From: Pedobacter nutrimenti
GTDB lineage: Bacteria; Bacteroidota; Bacteroidia; Sphingobacteriales; Sphingobacteriaceae
Length of the DNA stretch: 64,000 nucleotides
Direction: 5' to 3'
Assembly: GCF_003208655.1 (NCBI RefSeq)
Contig: NZ_QKLU01000003.1
Span: forward strand, 695,745-759,744
Of this stretch, positions 34,651 through 42,665 are shown piece after piece. The notes beneath the pieces were generated by a model that ran no database searches, had not been told where the DNA came from, and was given only the letters and a program-made list of their open reading frames with translations. The stretch's first letter is position 1. Each line of letters begins with the position of its first letter. Made by a program: the position numbers and the translations under genes.

Positions 34651-35529
34651 TTATTGGGTTAGTGCTGCGGTGGTTAAGGTCAAAACAGGCCATACACCAG
34701 GGGTTGGTACACTTACCCCTTTGGTATCCCCGCGTTTTACATCAGAGCTATAATAATAAAGCGGGTGGCCTTTGTAGGTGAGCTGTTTTTTTCCTGCTGA
34801 GGTAATCTGAAACATCATTTCTTTTTTCAGCACAGAAGGAACATTGAGTACATCCGATTCATAAATGGGCCATATTGGATTATTACTTAAGTCGGCTTTG
34901 GTAAAGGTGTTCAGGTTAAAGGTATCCGGAGCATAAGCATACAGGGTCCTTCCGGCAGCATCTGTTAAGTATTGCGTGATGCCAGTACCTTCCTGGGAAT
35001 TGGCCAGATAGTTTTTGGTGTCCTTGCCAACCAGTTGATTATTGGCCAGCATCACGGAATAATCTGGCTTTGCTACAAACCAGGTGCCTCCGGAGCCGTC
35101 TCCGTTAACATCCGCTTTATTGCTGTCTCCGGAATAATAATACAAAGGCCACCCTTTGTAAGTGGTTTGTTTTTTACCATCTGCGCGGGTAATGGTGGCA
35201 ATATCTGATGCTACAAGTCCGGCAGGTGCAGTTTCATTTCCTGCATAATAAACAGGCCAGGCCAGTTCACAACCTCCGGTACAACCGGAACTGCCATTGG
35301 CATCAATAGCAAAGAAATAAAGTGTTTTTCCGTTGCCATCAGTTAAAATATTTCCGAATTTGGTGTTGCTGCCCAACTGCAAACTGGAGTTTCCTGCTGG
35401 TGGGTTTACAACAGGCGGGTTTCCATAAGGATCTGTTGAAGAGGCAGGGTCGTTTTTAGAGCAAGAGGCAAGCAGGACCATTGTGGCCAGGCCAAAAAGG
35501 GAGATCCTCTTTTTTAAAGTTGTTTTCAT
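34651..35529 (-). CDS. Lipoprotein with Lipoprotein_15 (COG4315-type) repeats
   Basis: The 292-residue protein has a lipobox (LLASC, Cys23) and two copies of the small repeat seen in COG4315 secreted proteins. Each has a GKTLYFFA or GRTLYAYA strand, a CELAWPVY or PIWPIY strand, and a QTTYKGWPLYYYSGD or QLTYKGHPLYYYSSD end. The first repeat has a CTGGC Cys pair. The repeat is of unknown function and is often found beside cytochromes or predicted oxidoreductases. It is the first gene of the minus-strand operon with the heme lipoprotein, YceI and the DUF5777 barrel. Confidence 0.82.
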   Translation of the reverse strand: MKTTLKKRISLFGLATMVLLASCSKNDPASSTDPYGNPPVVNPPAGNSSLQLGSNTKFGNILTDGNGKTLYFFAIDANGSSGCTGGCELAWPVYYAGNETAPAGLVASDIATITRADGKKQTTYKGWPLYYYSGDSNKADVNGDGSGGTWFVAKPDYSVMLANNQLVGKDTKNYLANSQEGTGITQYLTDAAGRTLYAYAPDTFNLNTFTKADLSNNPIWPIYESDVLNVPSVLKKEMMFQITSAGKKQLTYKGHPLYYYSSDVKRGDTKGVSVPTPGVWPVLTLTTAALTQ

Positions 35530-35678
35530 CTTTTATCCGATTAAATGTTAAAGGTTTTGTATTGCTCTGATTACGGAAAGCTTGGGTAAAAGGTTGTCTG
35601 TGAAAACCAAAAAAAAGAGTATTTAAAAAATAATTGGCTGTAGTACAGGTTTTTGTAAAATAAAATATTTTTTTTATT

Positions 35679-35686
35679 TAGGTTTG
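35679..35686 (+). promoter_or_regulatory. Bacteroidota promoter (-7 element, with -33 TTTG at 35652)
   Basis: TAGGTTTG matches TAnnTTTG. A TTTG at 35652-35655 lies 23 bases upstream, within the usual spacing for the -33 box. Transcription would start near 35693, ahead of the short ORF at 35724 and the sigma gene. Confidence 0.6.
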
Positions 35687-35723
35687 GCAACCTTTTCTGC
35701 AATTGCTTCGTATAAGGTTAAAA

Positions 35724-35774
35724 ATGGCTCGGGTTAAATTAGAAGAACAATACATAGGTGCAGGGAATTATTAA
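35724..35774 (+). other. 16-codon upstream ORF overlapping the sigma-factor start
   Basis: ATG at 35724 reads MARVKLEEQYIGAGNY and stops at 35772-35774. It overlaps the GTG start of the sigma gene at 35758 in another frame. It has an ATG, while the sigma gene begins with GTG directly after an in-frame TAG. It may be a leader peptide that couples or limits sigma translation. Confidence 0.35.
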
Positions 35775-36327
35775 CGGATGTATCAGAAAAGACAGGTCCA
35801 GTCAGTATTTACTCTATAAGGAATTTTACAGCTATTGCATGGCCATATGCAGGCGATATGCCATCAATGATTTTGATGCAGCCGATGTATTGAACAATGG
35901 CTTCCTGAAAGTTTTTACGCATATCGAAAAATATGATCCTTCCAGACCTTTTAAGTCCTGGATTGGCCGGATCATGTCCAATACTGCCATTGACCACTAC
36001 AGGACAAGCCTGAAGTTTTCCGATCATGAGGATGTTGCAGAACATCAGGAAATTGGAAATGGTGCTGCTGTGTACGACCAGTTGGCCTATAAGGATTTAT
36101 TGCAGCTGATCCAGGGGCTTTCTCCGGCATATCGTACGGTATTTAACCTGTACGCCATAGACGGGTATGCACATGAAGAAATCGCCGAACTTTTAAATAT
36201 ATCTGTGGGAACTTCAAAATCCAATTTATTTAAAGCAAGGCAAAAATTACAGGAAAAGCTGAACATGTCAGACAGGGGCGTGGAAATACCAGCTAAACTT
36301 AATATAGATACTGATGGAAAGAGATAA
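35758..36327 (+). CDS. ECF sigma-70 factor paired with a membrane barrel protein
   Basis: The 189-residue sigma factor has region 2 (about residues 15-90, with FDAADVLNNGFLKVFTHIEKYD and FKSWIGRIMSNTAIDHYR) and region 4 (about 118-170, helix-turn-helix AHEEIAELLNISVGTSKSNL). The start is a GTG because the codon before it in frame is a stop. The downstream gene overlaps its end by 14 bases and encodes a protein with a short cytoplasmic head, a transmembrane helix and a barrel. That protein probably acts as the anti-sigma factor. No FecR or STN receptor gene is attached, so the signalling differs from the other two loci. Confidence 0.88.
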   Translation: MQGIINGCIRKDRSSQYLLYKEFYSYCMAICRRYAINDFDAADVLNNGFLKVFTHIEKYDPSRPFKSWIGRIMSNTAIDHYRTSLKFSDHEDVAEHQEIGNGAAVYDQLAYKDLLQLIQGLSPAYRTVFNLYAIDGYAHEEIAELLNISVGTSKSNLFKARQKLQEKLNMSDRGVEIPAKLNIDTDGKR

Positions 36328-37555
36328 TGATATAGATCAGTTATTTAAACAAGGGTTGAAGGATCCGGAGATCCCGTTTAATGAACTGGACTGGCAAAAA
36401 ATGGAGCAGAAACTGGATGCGCAGCAGAAAAGAAGGATGGTTCCTTTTTGGTTGATGAGCGTGGCAGGTGTGGCTGCTGCATTGTTGCTGGTTTTATTCT
36501 GGATTTTTTCCGGATCTGAGCAGCTTCCTGTACAAACAGGAGGAAATCAAACAAGTTCTGCCGGCAAAACAGCTGCGCCTGAAAATATACCCACTCAAGA
36601 TAAAACCAGGCCATCCGGTCCCGAAATAAAAAATAAACCTGCAGGGCCTGTAACCCAGACAGTAAAACTGCAACCTGTTCCTGTAATTTTTGTACCCGGT
36701 CCAAGGGTTAAAAAAGATACCGCCCAGCAGCAGGAATTGATGGTGGCCCGGCAGCCCCTAAAGTCTTCTGATCTTTTACCTAAAATCGTTGAAAAACAAG
36801 ACAGTACCAGCACTATTGTTCAAACTGCTCCTGTACAGGATCAACAAAGCAGCCTGGCAGTTGAAAAAACCAACCCGGCAGAAATCCTGAAAAATGTACG
36901 AAAAAAAATGGAGGCAGAATTTGCAGATAAACGCCCTGGACTGGTATTGAGTGTACTGGCGGCACCTGATATTTCTACAGCACAGTCGAGCAAAGCCTCT
37001 AAACTGAGCTCAAATTTTGGGGTTATGGCTACCTATGAGCTGAGCCGTAAATTTAGTGTGAGTTCGGGTGCGGTCTATTCCCGGAAAATTTACAATTCCG
37101 GAGGTACCGGACCTGCGGTGAATGGTTATGGTGCCCCATGGGAGGTTAATGCCGATTGTAATGTATTAGACGTTCCGGTAAACCTGAACTATAAACTGCT
37201 CAGTAAAAGTAATTTTTCCATTAGTGCACAGACCGGGCTGTCCAGTTATTTTATGCTGAAGGAAAACTATAGGTTTGTCCGGACCGATGCCAATGCCAAC
37301 CAAAAAATTACCAATGTAGAAATCAATAACCAGAACCAGCACCTGTTTGGAATTGCAAATTTCTCTTTGAGTGTAGAACGTAAAATCAGTCCGGCGTTGA
37401 GTATTGCGGTACAGCCATTTGTTAAACTCCCTCTTACCGGTATCGGTTACTGGGACGCAAATTTAAAGTCCACAGGCGTATCTTTTTCCCTTAATATAGG
37501 TCTTTTTCCAGCTAAAAAATCCGGAAAATATGCCTCAACCTATTCAAAAAAATAA
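36314..37555 (+). CDS. Predicted anti-sigma protein fused to an outer-membrane barrel domain
   Basis: The 413-residue protein starts inside the sigma gene (ATG at 36314). It has a charged cytoplasmic head (residues 1-42, including PFNELDWQKMEQKLD), one transmembrane helix (about 43-67) and a Pro/Thr/Lys/Gln-rich periplasmic linker (about 68-205). The C-terminal domain (about 206-413) is made of amphipathic strands resembling an eight-stranded outer-membrane barrel. No signal peptide is present, so it would be inserted in the inner membrane. Such a layout could bridge both membranes and link barrel state to the sigma factor. This is inference from topology; the barrel-like domain might instead stay periplasmic. 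Confidence 0.7.
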   Translation: MERDNDIDQLFKQGLKDPEIPFNELDWQKMEQKLDAQQKRRMVPFWLMSVAGVAAALLLVLFWIFSGSEQLPVQTGGNQTSSAGKTAAPENIPTQDKTRPSGPEIKNKPAGPVTQTVKLQPVPVIFVPGPRVKKDTAQQQELMVARQPLKSSDLLPKIVEKQDSTSTIVQTAPVQDQQSSLAVEKTNPAEILKNVRKKMEAEFADKRPGLVLSVLAAPDISTAQSSKASKLSSNFGVMATYELSRKFSVSSGAVYSRKIYNSGGTGPAVNGYGAPWEVNADCNVLDVPVNLNYKLLSKSNFSISAQTGLSSYFMLKENYRFVRTDANANQKITNVEINNQNQHLFGIANFSLSVERKISPALSIAVQPFVKLPLTGIGYWDANLKSTGVSFSLNIGLFPAKKSGKYASTYSKK

Positions 37556-37606
37556 GAGCCTGATCAGGCGCATCCCAGAAGCGGATCTTCGGATTTTTTT
37601 AACAAA

Positions 37607-37633
37607 AAAGGCTGTCTTAAAAAGACAGCCTTT
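37607..37633. terminator. Bidirectional terminator
   Basis: A perfect 12-bp stem (37607-37618 with 37622-37633) with a 3-base loop and A/T-rich flanks lies between the convergent barrel-protein and S9 peptidase genes. Confidence 0.8.
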
Positions 37634-37654
37634 AAATAACATAACCGAAATGGA

Positions 37655-40555
37655 TTAATTTTCAGCAGCTTCAAAAGCCCTGTTTTCCAGGTGTTTTTCC
37701 ATATCTAAACGGTTTACCCCTTTAGACCACCATTCCGGTGCAGCTTTATCTTTCAGCATATAATCAAAATACTCCATCATTCTTACTGCATAATCTTTAC
37801 GGTTAGGTAGTTTTGCAATGCCATGGTTTTCACCGCGGTAAGTGATCATCACTACCGGTTTATTAAGCCTTCTTAAACCGTTATAATACTCAATACCTTG
37901 CGTATAATCCACTGCACCATCCTTATCGTTGTGCAGCAAAAGCAAAGGTGTTTGCACCTTTTTAATGTGGTAAATAGGAGAGTTGCGCGTAAAGGCCTCC
38001 CAGTTGTCCCAGTATCCAGGTGTTAAACGGCCCTGACTGGCTTCAAAAATAGCCTGGTTGGTACCTCCGCTGTTCCAGTAAATCAAACTGTACATACTGA
38101 TCATATTGGTTAAAGGTGCGCCGGCAGCGGCAGCTTTAAAAATATTGGTTTGCGTAATCAGGAAAGAAGTCTGATAACCACCCCAGGAGTGGCCATGAAT
38201 AGCGACCCTTTTTTCATCTACAATACCAGTGGCAATGGCTGCCTTAACCGCAGGTACCACGCAAGCTACAGCAGACATCCCCGGATCATTCAGTTTGTAT
38301 TTAATATCAGGCATTAATACCGCATAGCCGTTACTGGTGTACATAGATTTGTTGAAACCACCGCCTGGAAAAGCAGGCATGGCATAGGTATTTAAACCAT
38401 CGGTAAGTCTTTCATAAATATAAGTAATGGTTGGATAACTTTTTCCCTGAACATAATTGGCTGGCAGGTAAAGGGCAGCCTGAAGTGTATCACCATTGGT
38501 ACTTACATAACTGATCAGTTTTACGCCCGATGACCAGGCATATTTATCCTGATCTGGCGTGTTTTTGGTGATTTGTTTTGGACTGCTCAGTGTAGTTGCA
38601 GAAGAAACAAACATTTCAGGAGATTTCTCGTTGTTCTGGCGGCTGTAAACAAATACATTGCCATCAGTGGCCTTACCAAAACCATCATAATAATTGTCGT
38701 CCAGGAATAAGGTTTTAAGGCTGTTTTTACCTGCTTCCAGAATTGCAATTCCCGATTTTTTGTCTATACTGCTAAATACACCATAATATTGGTTTTTGCC
38801 AAAATCGGTGGCTTTGTCATCCGGGTAGATATTGAAACGTCTGCTAACCTGCAGGCCTTTCTTTTTCCAGTCGCTGCTCAGGGCAGTTACACTTTTACCG
38901 TCGGCGCTGATTTTCCACAGATCGTAATTGTCCCTGATCAGAATGTATTTCGAATCTTCAGACCAGCCAAAGGCAGGGGTGGAAGGTTTGGATACATTAT
39001 GGTCATCTAGTTCATCAACAAAAGATGATTTAATTTTAGAAGTCAGGTTGTATTTTTCCCCGTTTTCCAGGTTAATGCTGTAAAAGGCACCATCCTGGTT
39101 GTAAAAGGCCCATTTTCCATTTGGTGAAGTCGATAGATATCCACGTCCGGCCTGGTAGTATTTCTGCATCAGCAGTTTCTTTTTACCGGTTTTAAGATCG
39201 ATAAGATACACGTCAGTATAACTTTGCCCGTCCAGGTTTGCCATCAGTTCGTAAGCAGAATTGTCGTAACCTATCGCATACAATTGTTTCTGGGCAACAT
39301 CCACAGCTTTCATATTGCTGTCTGCCAGCTGGCTAAACTTTTGGTCTGCCAGACGGTAAACACTTAAGTAACTGTAGTTCTTATCCCTGCTTTCCTGAAC
39401 CTGTTGTGCAGATTGCAGGCGTTTGTCCTGCCAGTTCCAGATGATCATGTCTGGTTTTTCAGCTTCGTTTTTTGCAGGGGCTTTTGCTGCTGGTTTTCCT
39501 TTGGCCAGTGTATCTGTTTTGGCACCAGGTTTTACCTTTGCCAGACTGTCTGCTTTGGAAACAGGTGTTTTGTCTTTTTTTGTACTGTCAGCACCTTTGC
39601 TGTCTTTTTTTTCAAGCAAACTGATTCCAAAAAACAGGCTTCCCTGATCATCAGACCAGTAAGGGTTGGTGTTGGGGCTAATGCCCATGTTTTTCGGGAA
39701 ATCTTTTAGCCCTGCACCGGTGTAAGCCGTTTTTGCGGTCAGGTCTCCGTTAATTTTGTTGAAACCCAGTACGGTAACCAGTTCGGTTTTGTACTTGTCG
39801 TCTTTTACCGTTTTCAGAACAGCAAATGCATTTCCTTCTTCGTTCCATCTAATGTTTTTGTATACGGCCTTATCATTTTCCAAGGCCGTAATTACACCGG
39901 TTTTCATGTCGCGGATAAATACCCCGTTTCCGTTTTGTCCATTGGCATCAATGGTATAAGCCAGTAGATTACCTGCTTTGTTGAAAGCATATTCCGAAAC
40001 ATTTCCAAGGTTAAAGCTCTTTTTGGTTTGGAGCTGGTAAAGCAGTAAATCTGTTCCTTTAGGCGCATCTTTATCTTTAGAAGCATTTTCTGCAGGGCTA
40101 AACTGAATGGCCAGCCAGTCCGGGGAATCCTTGGAAAAGCTAAAGTTTTTTACTTTTTCAAAAGTTACTTTATCTTTTCCGGCCAGAGCAACCACCAGGA
40201 GCTGATCGTAAACAGGTTTCATGGTTTTTAGCGCAGCTTTGGCTTCTGCATCCTTAACAGAAACTTTAAAAGCAGCATATTTTGAATCCTTGGAAAAACT
40301 TGCTGAAGAGGCCGTGGCGCCGATGGGGTAAACCAGGCTGGTCGTATCAGAAGTTTTACGGATTTCCATTTGAAGGTCTCCTTCAGTTGGTCCCTTTGCC
40401 CAGGACATCCATTGTCCATTAGGAGATAAAGCGTAGGTGTAAGAGCGAATGGAATTCCATTTAGACACTTCCTTCCAGGTCAGGGCTGGTTTTTGCTGCG
40501 CGAAAATACTTCCTGAAAACAACAGGAAGAGCAGCGACAGTGTTGTTCTTTTCAT
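37655..40555 (-). CDS. S9 family peptidase (prolyl oligopeptidase/dipeptidyl-peptidase type), secreted
   Basis: The 966-residue protein has a signal peptide (cut near ...SIFAQ, residue 20), a beta-propeller region (about 25-700) and a C-terminal alpha/beta-hydrolase. The nucleophile motif is GHSWGGY with Ser790. The Asp is in HNDKDGAVDY and the His in RGENHGIA. S9 enzymes cleave after Pro or Ala in peptides; the signal peptide places it in the periplasm or outside. A Lys/Ala/Pro-rich low-complexity insert (about residues 316-368, bases 39452-39610) interrupts the propeller and is unusual for the family. The gene is monocistronic and divergent from the GntR regulator. Confidence 0.92.
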   Translation of the reverse strand: MKRTTLSLLFLLFSGSIFAQQKPALTWKEVSKWNSIRSYTYALSPNGQWMSWAKGPTEGDLQMEIRKTSDTTSLVYPIGATASSASFSKDSKYAAFKVSVKDAEAKAALKTMKPVYDQLLVVALAGKDKVTFEKVKNFSFSKDSPDWLAIQFSPAENASKDKDAPKGTDLLLYQLQTKKSFNLGNVSEYAFNKAGNLLAYTIDANGQNGNGVFIRDMKTGVITALENDKAVYKNIRWNEEGNAFAVLKTVKDDKYKTELVTVLGFNKINGDLTAKTAYTGAGLKDFPKNMGISPNTNPYWSDDQGSLFFGISLLEKKDSKGADSTKKDKTPVSKADSLAKVKPGAKTDTLAKGKPAAKAPAKNEAEKPDMIIWNWQDKRLQSAQQVQESRDKNYSYLSVYRLADQKFSQLADSNMKAVDVAQKQLYAIGYDNSAYELMANLDGQSYTDVYLIDLKTGKKKLLMQKYYQAGRGYLSTSPNGKWAFYNQDGAFYSINLENGEKYNLTSKIKSSFVDELDDHNVSKPSTPAFGWSEDSKYILIRDNYDLWKISADGKSVTALSSDWKKKGLQVSRRFNIYPDDKATDFGKNQYYGVFSSIDKKSGIAILEAGKNSLKTLFLDDNYYDGFGKATDGNVFVYSRQNNEKSPEMFVSSATTLSSPKQITKNTPDQDKYAWSSGVKLISYVSTNGDTLQAALYLPANYVQGKSYPTITYIYERLTDGLNTYAMPAFPGGGFNKSMYTSNGYAVLMPDIKYKLNDPGMSAVACVVPAVKAAIATGIVDEKRVAIHGHSWGGYQTSFLITQTNIFKAAAAGAPLTNMISMYSLIYWNSGGTNQAIFEASQGRLTPGYWDNWEAFTRNSPIYHIKKVQTPLLLLHNDKDGAVDYTQGIEYYNGLRRLNKPVVMITYRGENHGIAKLPNRKDYAVRMMEYFDYMLKDKAAPEWWSKGVNRLDMEKHLENRAFEAAEN

Positions 40556-40699
40556 GTTTTAAGTTTGATTGGTCTGGCTAAAATATTGATTTAAGTTCAG
40601 AATATTAATTATTAATAGAATAATATTGCAACAATGTTGCGATTTTAATGCGTAATTCTCTTTTTTATTCGTCTGATTTTTGTAATAATTTAAATTTAA

Positions 40700-40730
40700 A
40701 CATCTGATGTTTGTTTAATACATCGTATGT
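40700..40730 (+). promoter_or_regulatory. Two palindromic ACAT-N3-ATGT boxes, likely operator of the GntR operon
   Basis: ACATCTGATGT (40700-40710) and ACATCGTATGT (40720-40730) are palindromes with the same arms, each followed by TTTG. Their centres are 20 bases apart, about two helical turns. The second overlaps a -7 element TATGTTTG (40726-40733). The position just before a GntR/FadR-type gene suggests autoregulation. Confidence 0.65.
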
Positions 40731-40757
40731 TTGATGCGTCCAATCAGGATAAGAATT

Positions 40758-41417
40758 ATGAATCATTCAGGAAAACTTTCTGACAAAGTCAGTGAACAAA
40801 TCAGGCAGGATATTAAAATCGGAAAATATAAGCCCGCTGAAAAAATACCGGCCGAGCCCGAACTGATGGAATTATATGGTGTTGGCAGATCAACCATAAG
40901 GGAGGCGGTTAAATCGCTGGCGATGTCTGGTGTATTGAAAGTACAGCAAGGCTCGGGGACCTTTGTAAATGATGGAGCCATTATGGAAAAGGAGAGTATT
41001 GACCAGCGTTTAAAACGTGCCGATTTTGAAGAAATCAACAGTGTGAGACGGTTAATGGAAACTGAGCTGGTGAAGCTGGCGGCTTTACATCATCAACAGA
41101 ACCATATTCTGGAAATTGAAAATCGCTTGGCACAAAGAAAACAAGCCATACATACTGAACAGCAGCAGGAATGTATTGATGCTGATATTGCTTTTCACAA
41201 AGCCATTGCAGCGGCCTCCGGTAATGGGGTGCTGGCCGATTTATATGACAGTTTTACCCGCATCATCCGTCAGTTTTTCTCTGAAAGGGAAAAATCGGGG
41301 ATCAGCCATTTTGCCATGAGCCATCATTTGCATGAACAACTTTTTAAAACGATTAAGGCTGGAAAACCTAAACAGGCCCAGCAAATACTTGAACAGATTT
41401 TAGATAAAAATTACTAA
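40758..41417 (+). CDS. FadR-type GntR family transcriptional regulator
   Basis: The ATG at 40758 (219 residues) starts just before the helix-turn-helix and avoids overlap with the promoter; TTG and ATG codons at 40731-40734 are in frame but lie on the -7 element. The N-terminal winged helix (about residues 5-70) contains AEPELMELYGVGRSTIREAV and the wing VQQGSGTFV. The C-terminal helical FCD domain (about 88-215), with ADIAFHKAIAAASGN, binds small carboxylate ligands and often a metal. It probably controls the downstream TauE-family gene, whose start is three bases after its stop codon. Confidence 0.9.
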   Translation: MNHSGKLSDKVSEQIRQDIKIGKYKPAEKIPAEPELMELYGVGRSTIREAVKSLAMSGVLKVQQGSGTFVNDGAIMEKESIDQRLKRADFEEINSVRRLMETELVKLAALHHQQNHILEIENRLAQRKQAIHTEQQQECIDADIAFHKAIAAASGNGVLADLYDSFTRIIRQFFSEREKSGISHFAMSHHLHEQLFKTIKAGKPKQAQQILEQILDKNY

Positions 41418-41419
41418 TC

Positions 41420-42253
41420 ATGACCATTTTAACATTTACATTGATCCTGCTTGCAGGTGCCTACCTGGCTGGTCTGCTCGGATCACTCACCGGTTTGGGC
41501 GGTGGGGTAGTTGTCATCCCTTTATTGACCCTGGTTTTTCATGTAGACATCCGATATGCCATTGGGGCAGCGTTGCTGGCTTCTATTGCAACTTCATCGG
41601 GTGCGGCCAGTGCCTATGTGAAAGAAGGCATTACCAACATCCGCCTGGGCATGTTTTTAGAAATTGCAACCACCATTGGAGCAGTAATGGGCGCGCTCAT
41701 TGCAGTTTATACCCCAACCAATACCATCGCAATGCTTTTTGGGGGAATACTGATTTTTTCTGCTGCAATGACCCTGAGGAAGAAAAATGAAGTCGCCTTA
41801 ACACAGGGCAGCAGGTTATCCGCATTGCTCAAACTGGATAATAACTATCCTGTAAATGGGGTAAAGGTCGATTACAAATTAAAAAATGTACTTGGCGGGT
41901 TTTCCATGATGACCGTGGCAGGTGTGGTTTCCGGTCTTCTGGGAATAGGTTCAGGGGCTTTAAAGGTCCTTGCTATGGATACCACCATGAAAATTCCTTT
42001 TAAAGTGAGTACCACGACCAGTAATTTCATGATTGGGGTTACTGCTGCTGCAAGTGCGGTGGTGTACCTGCAAAGAGGTTATATGGATCCGGGAATTGCT
42101 TTTCCGGTAATTTTAGGGGTGCTGGGCGGAGCTTTTACAGGTTCAAAATTACTCACCAGAATGAACCCCAAAGTACTCCGGATCATATTTTGTGTAGCCA
42201 TCACTTTTGTGGCTATTGAAATGATTTACAATGGTTATCAGCATAAATTTTAA
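41420..42253 (+). CDS. TauE/SafE family sulfite/organosulfur exporter
   Basis: The 277-residue protein has about eight transmembrane helices. It shows the duplicated TauE/SafE pattern: GSLTGLGGGVVVIPLLTL in the first half and SGLLGIGSGALKVLAMD in the second. Family members export sulfite, sulfoacetate or related anions, or transport small organic acids. It is preceded by a GntR regulator and followed 10 bases on by a DUF1634 gene, a combination seen repeatedly in bacteria. The substrate is not determined by the sequence. Confidence 0.9.
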   Translation: MTILTFTLILLAGAYLAGLLGSLTGLGGGVVVIPLLTLVFHVDIRYAIGAALLASIATSSGAASAYVKEGITNIRLGMFLEIATTIGAVMGALIAVYTPTNTIAMLFGGILIFSAAMTLRKKNEVALTQGSRLSALLKLDNNYPVNGVKVDYKLKNVLGGFSMMTVAGVVSGLLGIGSGALKVLAMDTTMKIPFKVSTTTSNFMIGVTAAASAVVYLQRGYMDPGIAFPVILGVLGGAFTGSKLLTRMNPKVLRIIFCVAITFVAIEMIYNGYQHKF

Positions 42254-42263
42254 TAGACAGAAC

Positions 42264-42665
42264 ATGAAAAAGATATTTTCCAAAGTTTTCTGGGCAGATA
42301 AAGATGTAGAGCAATTGGTAGGACAAATGCTCATAACAGGCGTACTTACTGCCAGTATTGTTGTATTGTCTGGCGGGGCATTATATCTGTGGCAACACGG
42401 AAAGGGCGGTGTACCGGATTACCGGGTATTTGCGGGTGAAGGTGTAGGTTTTACAACTTTCAGTGGCATTTTTAAAGGGGCTTTTAAATTTAATACCAGG
42501 GAGATTATACAACTTGGTGTACTGGTGCTCATTGCAACACCGATCCTAAGGGTCGCCTGTTCTCTTTTTGCGTTTATACTGGAAAGAGACAAGTTGTATA
42601 TTTTTATCACGATGATTGTATTGTGCATTATCCTGTTTAGCATATTTGGGGGCATCAAGGGTTAG
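42264..42665 (+). CDS. DUF1634 membrane protein
   Basis: I chose the ATG at 42264 (133 residues, MKKIFSKVFWADKDVE), since the longer frame from 42231 overlaps the TauE gene. Three hydrophobic segments are present, with VEQLVGQMLITGVLTASIVV and LGVLVLIATPILRVACSLFA as DUF1634 signatures. DUF1634 proteins are found next to TauE/SafE exporters and are probably accessory subunits. Its last 11 bases overlap the convergent CDF gene. Confidence 0.85.
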   Translation: MKKIFSKVFWADKDVEQLVGQMLITGVLTASIVVLSGGALYLWQHGKGGVPDYRVFAGEGVGFTTFSGIFKGAFKFNTREIIQLGVLVLIATPILRVACSLFAFILERDKLYIFITMIVLCIILFSIFGGIKG

